Below, in pieces: positions 25,467 to 34,226 of a stretch of 36,980 nucleotides of DNA (its first letter is position 1; every line of letters starts with the position of its first letter). The position numbers and the translations under genes were made by a program. A model generated the notes under the pieces. That model was not told the DNA's origin and made no database searches. It worked only from the letters and a program-made list of their open reading frames with translations. This DNA is from Planctomycetota bacterium (lineage in GTDB: Bacteria > Planctomycetota > Brocadiia > Brocadiales > Brocadiaceae): NCBI GenBank assembly GCA_016873165.1, contig VGXV01000032.1:1-36980 (forward strand), given 5' to 3'.

Positions 25467-27956
25467 ATGGAAAGAAACAATAAACTGAAAAAACTTCTCA
25501 ATAACATATCAGCAACAGACGCTGCGTCGCTTCAAAAATCCTTTGCCAATCATCTTGAGTGTTCTTTGGCGAAGGATACCTATTCGGCAACAAAGCTTGA
25601 CCTTTATAAAAGCATTGCCTATACCGTTCGTGACCGCCTTGTAGAACGCTGGATTGCCACCCAGCAAGCATATTATGACAATGACGCAAAACGCGTTTAC
25701 TACCTTTCCCTCGAATTCCTCATGGGCAGGTCGCTGGGCAATAACCTTGTCAACCTTAATTTTCTTGATGAATGCCACAAGGCATTACATGAGCTTGGAT
25801 ATGATCTGGAAGAACTGTGTGAAATGGAGGAAGACGCAGGGCTTGGTAACGGCGGTCTTGGCAGGTTAGCCGCATGTTTTCTCGATTCAATGGCAACCCT
25901 TGAATTGCCTGCGTACGGATATGGCATTCGCTATGAATACGGAATATTTCTGCAGAAAATAACGAATGGATATCAGGTTGAAATGCCTGAGAATTGGTTG
26001 CGCTACGGCAACCCGTGGGAAATAGACCGCCCTGAACATATGTATCCGGTAAAATTTTACGGTAAAGTACGGGAATATACCGATGAAAATGGTGTGCTAA
26101 AAACCGAATGGACAGATACCCAAATAATCATGGCTATGGCATACGACACTCCTATTTCAGGATATTGCAACAATACCGTGAATAATTTGCGTCTCTGGTC
26201 AGCCAGATCAAGTCGTGAATTTGATTTGGAGTTGTTTAATGAAGGAAATTATTTCAAAGCGGTGGAAGAAAAACAAAGAAGTGAGACGATTTCAAAGGTA
26301 CTCTACCCCAGTGACAATGTTCACGAAGGGAAAAAACTGCGCCTGAAACAGCAATACTTTTTCGTGTCGGCCACCCTGCAGGATATTATTCGCAGGTACA
26401 AAAAAATGAATGCATCCTTTGACGCATTTCCTGATAAGGTAGCCATTCATTTAAATGATACTCATCCTGCCATCGCAATCGCTGAAATAATGCGCATCTT
26501 TATTGATATTGAAGGTCTTCCATGGGAAAAGGCATGGGATATTACCGTCAGGACTTTTGCTTACACGAATCATACCATCCTGCCGGAAGCATTGGAAAAA
26601 TGGTGCATTAATCTTATAGGAACATTATTGCCACGACACCTTAAAATCATTTATGAGATAAACAGCCGGTTCCTTGAAAGTGTAAAAAACAAATATCCGG
26701 ATGACGTTGATCGTTTACGCCGTATGTCGTTAATTGAAGAGGGACACGAAAAACACATAAGAATGTCGCATCTGGCAATCGTGGGAAGTCATTCGATAAA
26801 TGGTGTGGCCGCTTTGCATACCGAGATTTTAAAAACGAACGTCTTCAGGGATTTTTATGAATTTTATCCGGAACGTTTTAATAACAAGACAAATGGAATT
26901 ACGCAGCGCAGATGGCTAAAGAAGTGCAATCCGGCGCTTTCCCAACTGATTATTGACACAATTGGCGATGGTTGGCTCAAGAATCTTGATGACTTGAAGA
27001 AATTGATGCCGTTCGCCTCGAATAAAGAATTTTGTGAAACATGGCGACGTATTAAAAAGACAAATAAAATAAAATTCGCGCAATACATAAAACAGACAAC
27101 AGGTATTGTGGTAAATACCGATTCGCTATTCTGTTGCCAGATAAAACGTATTCATGAATACAAGAGGCAATTGCTGAATATTATGCATGCAATTTTTCTC
27201 TATAGTTCTCTGAAAAATAATTCCTGTAAAAACCATGTGCCCCGCACCATACTATTCGGAGGGAAAGCTGCTCCCGGTTATTTTATGGCCAAGTTAATTA
27301 TCAAACTCATCAACTCTGTTGCTGATGTCATAAATAACGACCCTGACATAGGTGATAACCTTAAAGCAGTCTTTTTGCCAAATTACCAGGTTTCTATGGC
27401 AGAACACATTATTCCCGCAGCGGATCTTTCTGAACAAATTTCTACCTCCGGCACGGAAGCTTCCGGCACGGGGAACATGAAATTTGCTCTTAATGGCGCG
27501 TTAACGATCGGAACGCTTGATGGCGCCAATATCGAAATCATGAATGAAGTAGGTTCAGAAAACATTTTCATTTTTGGCCTCACGGAAAAAGAAGTTGAAC
27601 ACATTAAAATGCGGGGTTACAATCCTTACGAATACTATCTCAGCAATACAGCGCTGAAAACGGTGATCGATATGATTGCGAACGGTCATTTTTCGTCTTC
27701 AAACAGTTCCCTCTTTACACCAATTACCGATTCGTTGCTAAAAAACGACCCGTATATGGTTCTTGCTGACTTTGCCAGTTACATCAATACTCAGATGATG
27801 GTAAGCAAGTCATATCTTACCCAGGACGAGTGGACAAAAAAATCAATTCTCAACGTTGCGCGTATGGGAAAATTTTCCAGCGACAGAACCATACGCGAAT
27901 ATGCCGGAGACATTTGGAATGTGAAACCCGTTACGGTGAAACTGAATGGATCATAG
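25467..27956 (+). CDS. glgP: Glycogen/starch/alpha-glucan phosphorylase
   Basis: An 829-residue GT35 phosphorylase releasing glucose 1-phosphate from alpha-1,4-glucans. Landmarks: [71 protein letters not shown], the RIHEYKRQ and FGGKAAPGY phosphate-site stretches, and the pyridoxal-phosphate site [20 protein letters not shown] with its lysine in NMK. The length matches the bacterial maltodextrin/glycogen phosphorylases. AGAAGGG lies 5 bases before the ATG. It stands alone, with its own promoter, and no other glycogen gene is in the window. A degenerate antitoxin relic follows. Confidence 0.96.
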   Translation: MERNNKLKKLLNNISATDAASLQKSFANHLECSLAKDTYSATKLDLYKSIAYTVRDRLVERWIATQQAYYDNDAKRVYYLSLEFLMGRSLGNNLVNLNFLDECHKALHELGYDLEELCEMEEDAGLGNGGLGRLAACFLDSMATLELPAYGYGIRYEYGIFLQKITNGYQVEMPENWLRYGNPWEIDRPEHMYPVKFYGKVREYTDENGVLKTEWTDTQIIMAMAYDTPISGYCNNTVNNLRLWSARSSREFDLELFNEGNYFKAVEEKQRSETISKVLYPSDNVHEGKKLRLKQQYFFVSATLQDIIRRYKKMNASFDAFPDKVAIHLNDTHPAIAIAEIMRIFIDIEGLPWEKAWDITVRTFAYTNHTILPEALEKWCINLIGTLLPRHLKIIYEINSRFLESVKNKYPDDVDRLRRMSLIEEGHEKHIRMSHLAIVGSHSINGVAALHTEILKTNVFRDFYEFYPERFNNKTNGITQRRWLKKCNPALSQLIIDTIGDGWLKNLDDLKKLMPFASNKEFCETWRRIKKTNKIKFAQYIKQTTGIVVNTDSLFCCQIKRIHEYKRQLLNIMHAIFLYSSLKNNSCKNHVPRTILFGGKAAPGYFMAKLIIKLINSVADVINNDPDIGDNLKAVFLPNYQVSMAEHIIPAADLSEQISTSGTEASGTGNMKFALNGALTIGTLDGANIEIMNEVGSENIFIFGLTEKEVEHIKMRGYNPYEYYLSNTALKTVIDMIANGHFSSSNSSLFTPITDSLLKNDPYMVLADFASYINTQMMVSKSYLTQDEWTKKSILNVARMGKFSSDRTIREYAGDIWNVKPVTVKLNGS

Positions 27957-27963
27957 AAAATAA

Positions 27964-28077
27964 TTCGCTACATCCGGAAAGCTTAAACTCATCAATGAGT
28001 TGTGGGATTCTTTATCTTCTAAAGAAGACATTTTAGCAGTTCCGGAGCTACATAAAAATAAATGGCTATTGAATTAA
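27964..28077 (+). pseudogene. Remnant of an addiction-module antitoxin (PF09720-like)
   Basis: A 37-codon open stretch with no start codon reads GKLKLINELWDSLSSKEDIL then AVPELHKNKW. This fits the short antitoxins that go with ParE/RelE toxins (pattern LxEELWDSL...PxWHKxEL). The N-terminus is gone and no toxin follows, so it is a relic starting 7 bases after glgP. Confidence 0.55.
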
Positions 28078-28147
28078 CTCGGCACTAATATCAATAACAT
28101 GCTGTAAGTAACAAAACAACCCTTAAATAATTACAAAACTACCGTTA

Positions 28148-28684
28148 CTATTTTCCCTCTATATATTCCAAATCCAACAGCTTTTTGAGTATTTTCTCTG
28201 CAGATTCTTCAGCAGTTTCCTTGTCTGTTTCCACTACAAGATCAGGGTTTGACGGTTCTTCGTAGAGGTCTGATTTGCCAATGAATTTGAGAATGTTGCC
28301 TTGTAATGCCGCAAGGTGTATCCCTTCTGTGTCTCTTATTGCACATATCTCAAGGGGACATTTTACGTAAACTTCTATGAAATTGTTTATCTCAATGCGT
28401 GCCTTCTCTCTCGAAGCTCTCAGGGGGGATGTTGCTGTGGAGATCACTGCGATTCCATTGCGCGTTAATACTTTGCAGAGGAATATCGCGCAATGAATAA
28501 TGACGTCCTGATCGAGTTTGCTGTATTCAATCTCAGGACTGAGGTTTGTTCTGATTGTTTCGCTTGTAAGTATTTCCGTTTTTATACCATAATTTTCTTT
28601 TAGTCTCTTTTCCAGCAATCGGGAAATGGTTGCTTTGCCAGCGCCGGGCAAGCCGGTAAGCCAAACAGTAAAGCCTTTATTCAC
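28148..28684 (-). CDS. Adenylylsulfate kinase-like P-loop protein, divergent
   Basis: A 178-residue protein of the APS kinase (CysC) fold: WLTGLPGAGKATISRLLEKR at the P-loop, ISTATSPLRASREKARIEI, EVYVKCPLEICAIRDTEG, FIGKSDLYEEPSNPDLVVET and a C-terminal helix. APS kinases make 3'-phosphoadenylylsulfate. Two sites differ from typical CysC: the P-loop has Ala where Ser follows the lysine (GKAT), and the usual DGDNVR is TSETIR. The true substrate may therefore differ; the acceptor region resembles APS kinases closely enough to keep the family call. A miniature element lies upstream, and an alkaline-phosphatase-superfamily gene is 490 bases upstream on the same strand. Confidence 0.8.
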   Translation of the reverse strand: MNKGFTVWLTGLPGAGKATISRLLEKRLKENYGIKTEILTSETIRTNLSPEIEYSKLDQDVIIHCAIFLCKVLTRNGIAVISTATSPLRASREKARIEINNFIEVYVKCPLEICAIRDTEGIHLAALQGNILKFIGKSDLYEEPSNPDLVVETDKETAEESAEKILKKLLDLEYIEGK

Positions 28685-29033
28685 CTGAATTCTCTCTGAA
28701 AATTTTTAAAAGCCGCTCAGACACAATACTTCTTTACATAACAATATACAGTGTTGTTATTCTTTGTGACTCCGTGGGGAGCATTCCCAAATTTTTGCAA
28801 AATTCCAAAAGAGACCATGACTCGTTCCAAAGCTCCTGCTTTGGAACGTGATTGCTTGAGAAGCTTTGCTTCTCATAACAGGAAGCATGAGCTTCCTTCA
28901 CAATTGTGTTCCCAAGCAGGAACTTGGGAACAAGAATGATAGATTTGCAAAAATTTGGGAATGCGCCCACTCCGTGCCTTTGTGCGATAGGATAGATTCT
29001 AATCTTTTATAAAATATTTCTTGCCGACGATTA
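28685..29033. other. Intergenic region carrying one miniature element
   Basis: No gene. It contains the element at 28777-28968 and 65 bases of AT-rich sequence before the next element at 29034. Confidence 0.6.
28777..28968. mobile_element. Miniature inverted-repeat element (192 bp) with 8-bp target duplication
   Basis: Terminal inverted repeats of 25 bp with one mismatch, beginning GGG(A/C)GCATTCCCAAATTT (28777-28801 and 28944-28968). They are flanked by the exact direct repeat ACTCCGTG (28769-28776 and 28969-28976). Inside are four hairpins: TTCCAAAG/CTTTGGAA, GAGAAGC/GCTTCTC, GGAAGC/GCTTCC and GTTCCCAAG/CTTGGGAAC. It has no coding capacity. The ends are related to 142-166 and 15547-15731. 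Confidence 0.85.
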
Positions 29034-29180
29034 TATAGTCAAACAAATCTGTTTTCGATTAGCCTTTTATGCTTCGACTCCGCTCAGCATGACAAAACTA
29101 TCATCCTGAGCGGAGTCGAAGGGTCGTGTTTCTGAGTTAAAACTTGTTTGATATTTCGTAAACAGATTTGATTGACTATA
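29034..29180. mobile_element. Miniature inverted-repeat element (TA-flanked) abutting a gene's stop codon
   Basis: Terminal inverted repeats TATAGTCAA(A/T)CAAATCTG (29034-29054 and 29160-29180; 20 of 21 match). TA dinucleotides at both ends fit insertion at TA, as in IS630/mariner-type elements (inference). Inside is a long imperfect hairpin, CTTCGACTCCGCTCAG / CTGAGCGGAGTCGAAG. The right end contains the TAG (29176-29178, minus strand) that stops the next gene. Confidence 0.75.
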
Positions 29181-30564
29181 CAATGGCCTTCCCTTCCATA
29201 TTTTCCGGTATTTTCACGCCCAAATGCTGCAAGATTGTGGGAGAGACGTCATACAGGGTAACCTCTTTCTTCCTGATCCCCCCTAAATTCTCATTTTTTT
29301 TCAAAATAAAAATACCCTGTTGGGAATGGTTTGCGTCGTCCGGCCCGGTGTCGTTTTCATCCGCCCAAATTGAGCCGCTTCCGACACTGCCGATTGACCG
29401 CCAATCCAGATTGCCGTAATAAACGATTAAATCAGGAGGAATTCCCGCGCATTCCGAATAAATATCTTCCGGCTTGAATGCCTTTGTATTGATATTGTTG
29501 CCGTTTTCGTCCCGCAAATCTTCCAGTTTTCGTATTAATTCGTTCCTGAAATTTTCATAGTTGTGTTTTGGAATTACGCCATGTGGTTCCCTACCCTGCA
29601 CGTTCAGGAATATTCTCCCGTAATACCCCCCTTCTCCCCATGCCGCAGTGTTTTTCCAGTCTACCATAACTTTATTAAAGGGCGTTGATGTTTTCGGATA
29701 TTCAACCAGTTTCATATAACCGTTTTGTATGAGCCATTCATTGATGCATATCCCGCCTACCATCTTTTTTGAACCGTGATCGGATACAATGAGCACCATT
29801 GTGTTTTCATCCAAAAGTGCAAGGGTATCGCCGATTTCCTTATCCAGATATTTATAGTAATTTAAAATGGCGTCTTTAAATGCGGAGCCCGGTGGATGTT
29901 TTGGATGTGTTTCGTCAAAATATTTCCAAAATGCGTGATGTATTCGGTCGGGTCCCATTTCCACCATCATAAAAAAGTCCCATTCTTTCGAATGGATAAA
30001 TTTTCTCGTCAGTTTAAACCGCTTCTCGGTCATATCGTATATCTTTTTCAGTATGTAATCTTTCTTTTCACTCCTGAATTCATCAACATCGAGGATATAT
30101 CCGTTTGTTATGCTTTCCACCTCCGACTTTAATTCAGCAGGATAGGTATATTGGCTTTTTGTGTCAGGAGTCATAAAGCACGTAATCATGCATCCGTTTA
30201 CCGGCTGCGGAGGATAGGTCATGGGAATGCCAATCAATACGACCTTTTTCCCTATTCTTGAAAGAATATCCCATACAGTGTCTATTTTAATTGCTTTTGA
30301 ACTTGCGAAACTCAACCCATCATAACTATAATTCGAACGGTTTCTGAATCCATACAGACCGAGTCTTCCTGGGTTTGCGCTTGTCATCATGGATGACCAT
30401 GCAGGGCAGGTAATGGCAGGAATGGTGCTTTCCAAATCTCCGTAGAGACCCTCGGACACCAATTTTTTAATGTTGGGCAATTGATCAAGCCAGCGGTCAA
30501 AAAGCAATTCGGGTGGTATGGAATCTAATCCTAAAACAAATACTCTTTTTCTATTAATAACCAT
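29176..30564 (-). CDS. Alkaline-phosphatase-superfamily phosphodiesterase / nucleotide pyrophosphatase
   Basis: A 462-residue protein of the type I phosphodiesterase/nucleotide pyrophosphatase family. Near the start, RVFVLGLDSIPPELLFDRWL holds the first metal-binding Asp. TIPAITCPAWSSMMTSANPG holds the likely catalytic Thr. MVEMGPDRIHHAFW and LIVSDHGSKKM hold further metal ligands, and a C-terminal YDVSPTILQHLGVKIPENM completes the fold. It should cleave a phosphate or phosphonate ester; the substrate is unknown. There is no signal peptide with the start at 30564, chosen over the ATG at 30639 because the added 25 residues are not family-like. The stop codon comes from an inserted repeat, so a few C-terminal residues may have been replaced. 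Confidence 0.85.
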   Translation of the reverse strand: MVINRKRVFVLGLDSIPPELLFDRWLDQLPNIKKLVSEGLYGDLESTIPAITCPAWSSMMTSANPGRLGLYGFRNRSNYSYDGLSFASSKAIKIDTVWDILSRIGKKVVLIGIPMTYPPQPVNGCMITCFMTPDTKSQYTYPAELKSEVESITNGYILDVDEFRSEKKDYILKKIYDMTEKRFKLTRKFIHSKEWDFFMMVEMGPDRIHHAFWKYFDETHPKHPPGSAFKDAILNYYKYLDKEIGDTLALLDENTMVLIVSDHGSKKMVGGICINEWLIQNGYMKLVEYPKTSTPFNKVMVDWKNTAAWGEGGYYGRIFLNVQGREPHGVIPKHNYENFRNELIRKLEDLRDENGNNINTKAFKPEDIYSECAGIPPDLIVYYGNLDWRSIGSVGSGSIWADENDTGPDDANHSQQGIFILKKNENLGGIRKKEVTLYDVSPTILQHLGVKIPENMEGKAIV

Positions 30565-30697
30565 AGTATTGTAATGTAGTAAAAAATTAATCCTTCGAAT
30601 GTAAATTACAAATAAAGTTATTGAATTGCCATCACACACGTTTCATTTGTTTTGTGAGGCATTGAGGAAGGAAAATACCGAATGGAAATAATAAAAA

Positions 30698-30769
30698 GCC
30701 CGCGATCGGAGTCGAACCGACAACCTCATCATTACGAATGACGTGCTCCGCCAATTGAGCTACGCGGGC
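30698..30769 (-). tRNA. tRNA-Thr (anticodon CGU)
   Basis: A 72-base cloverleaf on the minus strand. The acceptor stem GCCCGCG/CGCGGGC, D stem GCTC/GAGC, anticodon stem CGTCA/TGATG with loop TTCGTAA, and T stem GTCGG/CCGAT with loop TTCGACT all pair. The anticodon CGT reads ACG (threonine). CCA is not encoded. Confidence 0.95.
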
Positions 30770-30839
30770 TAACCAAATTCTATTAAGAGAATATTATAAA
30801 ATAAAACTACGAATTTGCAATCTTATAAGAGGATAAAAA

Positions 30840-31852
30840 AATAAAATGGTTATTGAGTTCGCTTAATAATATATAACACTTGTCGCTATAGATGGAAGAG
30901 GCAAACAAAAAGAAATCGTCTCTGATTGCACCTGCCCCGTTGGAGTTGATTGCAAACATGCCGCAGCGGCAATTCTGGCATTTTCTCATGCCGTAAAAGA
31001 AAAACGGGAAAATATCCATAGCACAATCAACAGACCCGGACATTAAAACATTGGAAGGTGTCGGTAATGATAAAGACGAGGACTATAACGATTCGAATGG
31101 CGTCCTGTCCAAAGTAAAAAAGAAACCTGAGACGTCAACTCCAGATAACGATATTGCAGAATTTCTTGAACAACTTAACAAGGAATCAAGGTATAAGGCG
31201 GATTGGTGAGAAATATCCAGGAATTGCTCATCAATTGAAAGAACATGTAGCAATGCTTGCAGAGAAAAGCGGTGATTTTAATTCGATAATATTATTGCGA
31301 AAGGAAGAATTTGTAGATCATCCCTGCCTTGATAATTACGAAAAACTCATAAGGGGCATCCATCAAGGTGGAAATAAAGGCGTGGGCATTGAATTATTTG
31401 AAGACAGGCATTCTCAACGTACAGGAAGGTCAAAAAGTCGTTGAAAAATCGAAGAGAAACTGTTCCCGGAATTTTCCGGCATATAATGTGTTAATTGATA
31501 TCGCGGAGAAAGAAAAAGACGCCGATAACGCTTTGCACTGGTATAAGGAAGTTTGTAAAAAAGTATCTGGGGCTTTTCCGGAAATGCCCAGGTCGCCCGT
31601 ATTATTGCAGACAAGTATCCTGACGAAGCCCTGAAAATATGGCGTGGGCTGGCAGAAAGCCATATTGCATTAACGAAGCCGTCGGCTTATGAAACAGCTA
31701 TAGGGTATCTAAAACAGGCGCGTGGCGTTTATATAAATACCAACCGGAATCACGAGTGGGAATCCTACCTGACTGTTTTAGCAGAAGCCAATAAAAAAAA
31801 GACACGGTTTATACAAAGTTTACGCACCTTAAGCGGAAAAAAGGTTATATAA
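30840..31852 (+). pseudogene. SWIM zinc-finger protein, frameshifted remnant
   Basis: Coding sequence is recognisable in changing frames. At about 30900-31044 the frame reads EIVSDCTCPVGVDCKHAAAA, a complete SWIM motif (CxC...CxH), and then stops. Further pieces follow: DIAEFLEQLNKESRYKADW, IGEKYPGIAHQLKEHVAMLA, KDADNALHWYKEVCKK, and finally IIADKYPDEALKIWRGLAES to LRTLSGKKVI, stopping at 31852. Intact SWIM-type proteins of this kind carry the zinc finger followed by helical repeats. At least four frame changes and two early stops make it inactive. The 5' end, near 30840, is uncertain. Confidence 0.7.
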
Positions 31853-31913
31853 CCGGTATGAAAAAAATCCAGAGATTACAGGGAGAAGGCAAAACCCTTT
31901 AAAACGAACAAGA

Positions 31914-32240
31914 TCAATGTATATACGCGACTTCAATACTACGCTTCGCTTTAACTTTAGATTTATCGGTAACGGTTATTTCTATGTGTTGATCTAATTT
32001 TTCTAAAAAAGAAAATAACCGTTCCATAGAAAAACCCTTTAATCTCCCATTTTTTAGAGCAGATATTTTCGGTTGGTTTACTCCAAGAATTTTTCCGGCT
32101 TGATCCTGGGTAAGTCCTCTTTCCTCAATTATATCATTAATAATTGAAGCCAATCTTGCTTTAGCTAATTCTTCTTCCGGATTTTCAAAGTCTAAATCTT
32201 TAAATACGTTTCCTGAACCGATAATATAATCTTCTTTCAT
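31914..32240 (-). CDS. XRE-type helix-turn-helix antitoxin (HigA-like)
   Basis: 108 residues. The N-terminal part (GSGNVFKDLDFENPEEELAK) is typical of the antitoxins that pair with phage Gp49/HigB-like toxins. The DNA-binding domain follows, RGLTQDQAGKILGVNQPKIS and ALKNGRLKGFSMERL, then a short strand end (HIEITVTDKS). It starts one base after the toxin stop codon, so the order is toxin then antitoxin, as in higBA. It probably represses its own operon. No attC site was found downstream. Confidence 0.88.
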   Translation of the reverse strand: MKEDYIIGSGNVFKDLDFENPEEELAKARLASIINDIIEERGLTQDQAGKILGVNQPKISALKNGRLKGFSMERLFSFLEKLDQHIEITVTDKSKVKAKRSIEVAYIH

Positions 32241-32241
32241 C

Positions 32242-32583
32242 TTATTTTCCTTCGGCTATTTCTTTTGTTCTTTTTAATCGTTGCTTTATGACCTCGATTT
32301 CTTCTTTCGGAGTCTTTATGCCCTTTTTGGATTTCTTTTTGAAAGTATGGAGCACGTAAATATTCACTCCCAATTTATAAGTATATATTCCTCTGTAGGT
32401 ATCTTTATCATAATCGCTGACAATTTCCATAACACCATCGAAACCTTTTAGTGGCTTCGTTCTATGATGCTTTTTATTCATCTGTGCCTGATATAATGCA
32501 TACCCAAATTCTCTTTGTACTTCTTTTGGAAATTCTTTCAAGTCTTTCAACGAAGAACCTATCCAAATAATAGGTTTTAACAT
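32242..32583 (-). CDS. HigB/Gp49-like toxin (RelE superfamily)
   Basis: 113 residues starting MLKPIIWIGSSLKDLKEFPK, with VQREFGYALYQAQ, TKPLKGFDGVMEIVSDY, YRGIYTYKLGVNIYVLHTFK, KKSKKGIKTPKEEIEVIKQR. This is the complete phage-derived Gp49-like/HigB plan (RelE-type mRNA interferase). The conserved basic residues (KPLKG, YR, FKKKSKKG) are present, so it is likely active and controlled by the antitoxin downstream. I chose ATG 32583 over 32601: GGAAAAGCGAG stands directly before it. It lies 158 bases after the attC at 32742. Confidence 0.88.
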   Translation of the reverse strand: MLKPIIWIGSSLKDLKEFPKEVQREFGYALYQAQMNKKHHRTKPLKGFDGVMEIVSDYDKDTYRGIYTYKLGVNIYVLHTFKKKSKKGIKTPKEEIEVIKQRLKRTKEIAEGK

Positions 32584-32741
32584 CTCGCTTTTCCAAATCA
32601 TATATTCGCATCAAATATCCCACATTAAGGATAACTTTGCAATACTTATTTCTCTTTTTCTTCTGCTCGATGGCTTTACGCTAATTCCCCCTTAAACTTC
32701 AGTTCTACTGATGAGAACATGAGATTTGCATATATACTGGC

Positions 32742-32815
32742 GCATAACGCCGAAAATAACCGATGCAAATGTAGCACAATGGGATTTGCATCCGAGTTAA
32801 TTTGACTTGTTATAT
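32742..32815 (-). other. attC site
   Basis: On the minus strand it starts ATATAACAAGTCAAATTAAC and ends TTTTCGGCGTTATGC. Arms GATGCAAAT/ATTTGCATC, extended by AATTAAC/GTTATT and core boxes ATATAAC/GTTATGC, give a full attC fold. It closes the cassette with the gene at 32829-33170. Confidence 0.85.
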
Positions 32816-32828
32816 TTATTCATAATTT

Positions 32829-33170
32829 TTACTCAAAGTCCTTTCCCAGGGACAACGTCCATATTTTCAACCCCATCCATTTTCTCATAATCAATGAATC
32901 TTTGATTTTTTGACCAATACTTCTCTTAATGAGAAATATTGCTATGGTTGCGGTTGCAGAAGCTCCCCATGCAATACCCGCAATAGCCAATGAAAGTGGC
33001 TTGGCATCAAATAACAAAATGTGCTCTAAGAACTCTTCAGGATTGATGAATTCCCTATCGACTATCAATGCGATTAAAACAAGCACGGCATATGAGATGA
33101 GAAAAGAAATAATTATCTGCAATATCCTCACAATCAGAACATCATAATTCTTGATTTTTAATTTATCCAT
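32829..33170 (-). CDS. Small membrane protein carried on a cassette
   Basis: 113 residues with two membrane helices: about 12-36 (LIVRILQIIISFLISYAVLV) and about 59-82 (SLAIAGIAWGASATATIAIF), joined by an acidic loop (REFINPEEFLEHIL) and ending in a basic tail. No family recognised. AGAAGG stands 6 bases before the ATG, which is 14 bases from the attC core GTTATAT (33185-33191), the same compact spacing as the cassette gene at 7563. It is followed after 13 bases by another attC. Bounded by two sites, this is the best-defined single cassette in the window. Confidence 0.75.
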   Translation of the reverse strand: MDKLKIKNYDVLIVRILQIIISFLISYAVLVLIALIVDREFINPEEFLEHILLFDAKPLSLAIAGIAWGASATATIAIFLIKRSIGQKIKDSLIMRKWMGLKIWTLSLGKDFE

Positions 33171-33184
33171 TTCTTACCTTCTGA

Positions 33185-33247
33185 ATATAACGGCGGGCAT
33201 AAGGCGCGGCGGTTTTTTTGCAGTCGCTCTTAATGCCCTTGTTGGGC
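33185..33247 (-). other. attC site
   Basis: On the minus strand: core GCCCAAC (perfect RYYYAAC), GGGCATTAAG-a-GCG pairing with CGCCTTATGCCC, spacer AAAAAAACC, core GTTATAT. It has the same central GCAAAAAAACCGC as the site at 7578-7637. The TAA of the gene at 33230 is inside it. Confidence 0.88.
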
Positions 33248-34027
33248 GTTTTTTGTATTTAGCTCCGTAAGAAATCTTTGAGCTATTTCCATGAAGAAGG
33301 TTTTTTCAAACTCAGATTCGTATATATATTTTTGCATTTCAGGAATGAATTCAAATTTCTGGTCCGCTTTTGTCCGGTCAGCTACAACCAATAACCAACA
33401 TTTATCACATCTTTTCAAATATTCATTGTTTATTCTGTTCTTTTTAGTGATTGCAGCTTGGAGTTCCGGAATGAACCCTATGCGAACAAAACCGGGTTCC
33501 ATTACTTCCCAACGATGATGATTAAGCCAAACCTTCCCATTTACCGTACCTGGTGTAACGTAAACAAGAGAAATACCAACAAAAGGAAGGGGCGGATCGA
33601 TTTTAACGGAGTTGCCAGTCTCCATCTTCATTATCTTGTCCAAGTTCTTTTTAACAGTGCCCAATAATCCCTGAACTGCTTGATCCCGTTGTTTTTGTGT
33701 GAATCGGTAATAATGGTTATGAAAATTCACCTTGACATTAAGAGGCGGCAATCCTTGCTCGTCTGCAAGCCGTTCGGCTTTTCTGACAATATCCCGATGA
33801 ATACCTTTCAATTCTGCTAGTGACGGGATGCCTTGCGATGAAGCTAGTCTTTTAATCTCGGTGTGTTCTATCCCAACAATTGATTCACCACATTGAAAGA
33901 GGAAGTCAGGTTTCTGGGAAATATCTTGTCGGGGTAGTTCAACACCAGGAAGTCGTTGAAGAGTTGAGAAAACCTCTAGATGAAATCGCTCGTGTTTGTC
34001 CTTCAGATTTGCTTGATTAACACCCAT
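33230..34027 (-). CDS. Hypothetical cassette protein, putative PD-(D/E)XK-like nuclease
   Basis: 265 residues from the ATG at 34027 (a TTG start at 34084 would add 19). The stretch QDISQKPDFLFQCGESIVGI followed by EHTEIKR resembles the PD...(D/E)xK nuclease core. WLLVVADRTKADQKFEF later fits the same fold. The family is not named, so nuclease is inference. AGGAAAACC is about 10 bases before the ATG. The C-terminus runs into the attC at 33185-33247 (stop codon inside), so it is a cassette gene. A perfect core box GTTGGGC (34085-34079, minus) lies upstream and may be the junction with the preceding site. Confidence 0.7.
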   Translation of the reverse strand: MGVNQANLKDKHERFHLEVFSTLQRLPGVELPRQDISQKPDFLFQCGESIVGIEHTEIKRLASSQGIPSLAELKGIHRDIVRKAERLADEQGLPPLNVKVNFHNHYYRFTQKQRDQAVQGLLGTVKKNLDKIMKMETGNSVKIDPPLPFVGISLVYVTPGTVNGKVWLNHHRWEVMEPGFVRIGFIPELQAAITKKNRINNEYLKRCDKCWLLVVADRTKADQKFEFIPEMQKYIYESEFEKTFFMEIAQRFLTELNTKNAQQGH

Positions 34028-34078
34028 TTTGATTTTGGTTTTCCTAAATAAGTTCAAATCTGCCTGGCAATTATTTCT

Positions 34079-34100
34079 GCCCAACCAGTAATTGATAAAT
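34079..34100 (-). other. Leading-edge core box of the right cassette array
   Basis: Minus strand: ATTTATCAATTAC (34100-34088), two bases, GTTGGGC (34085-34079), a perfect GTTRRRY core. No partner box forms an attC upstream. The same ATTTATCAATTAC stands before the cassette gene at 8357 (8392-8380), three bases before GTTACTC. Confidence 0.45.
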
Positions 34101-34226
34101 TTATAGATAATACCGAATTAATTTAGTCATAGCTTTTTCGCTAGTGATTTTTCTTCGAAAAACAGATAGTTTTTTATAGATAATTCATTTTTATTTTTGT
34201 GTGTCAACCGCAGTATCCGTTGTTTC

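Noticed and set aside
25498-25927. Minus-strand open frames inside glgP
   Set aside because: Shadows of a strongly conserved plus-strand enzyme.
30807-31043. Minus-strand open frame of 78 codons
   Set aside because: Antisense to the SWIM motif of the plus-strand pseudogene; cysteine pattern is a by-product.
31914-32583. HigBA pair as an integron cassette
   Set aside because: No attC-like site follows the antitoxin at 31860-31914; it only neighbours the attC at 32742.
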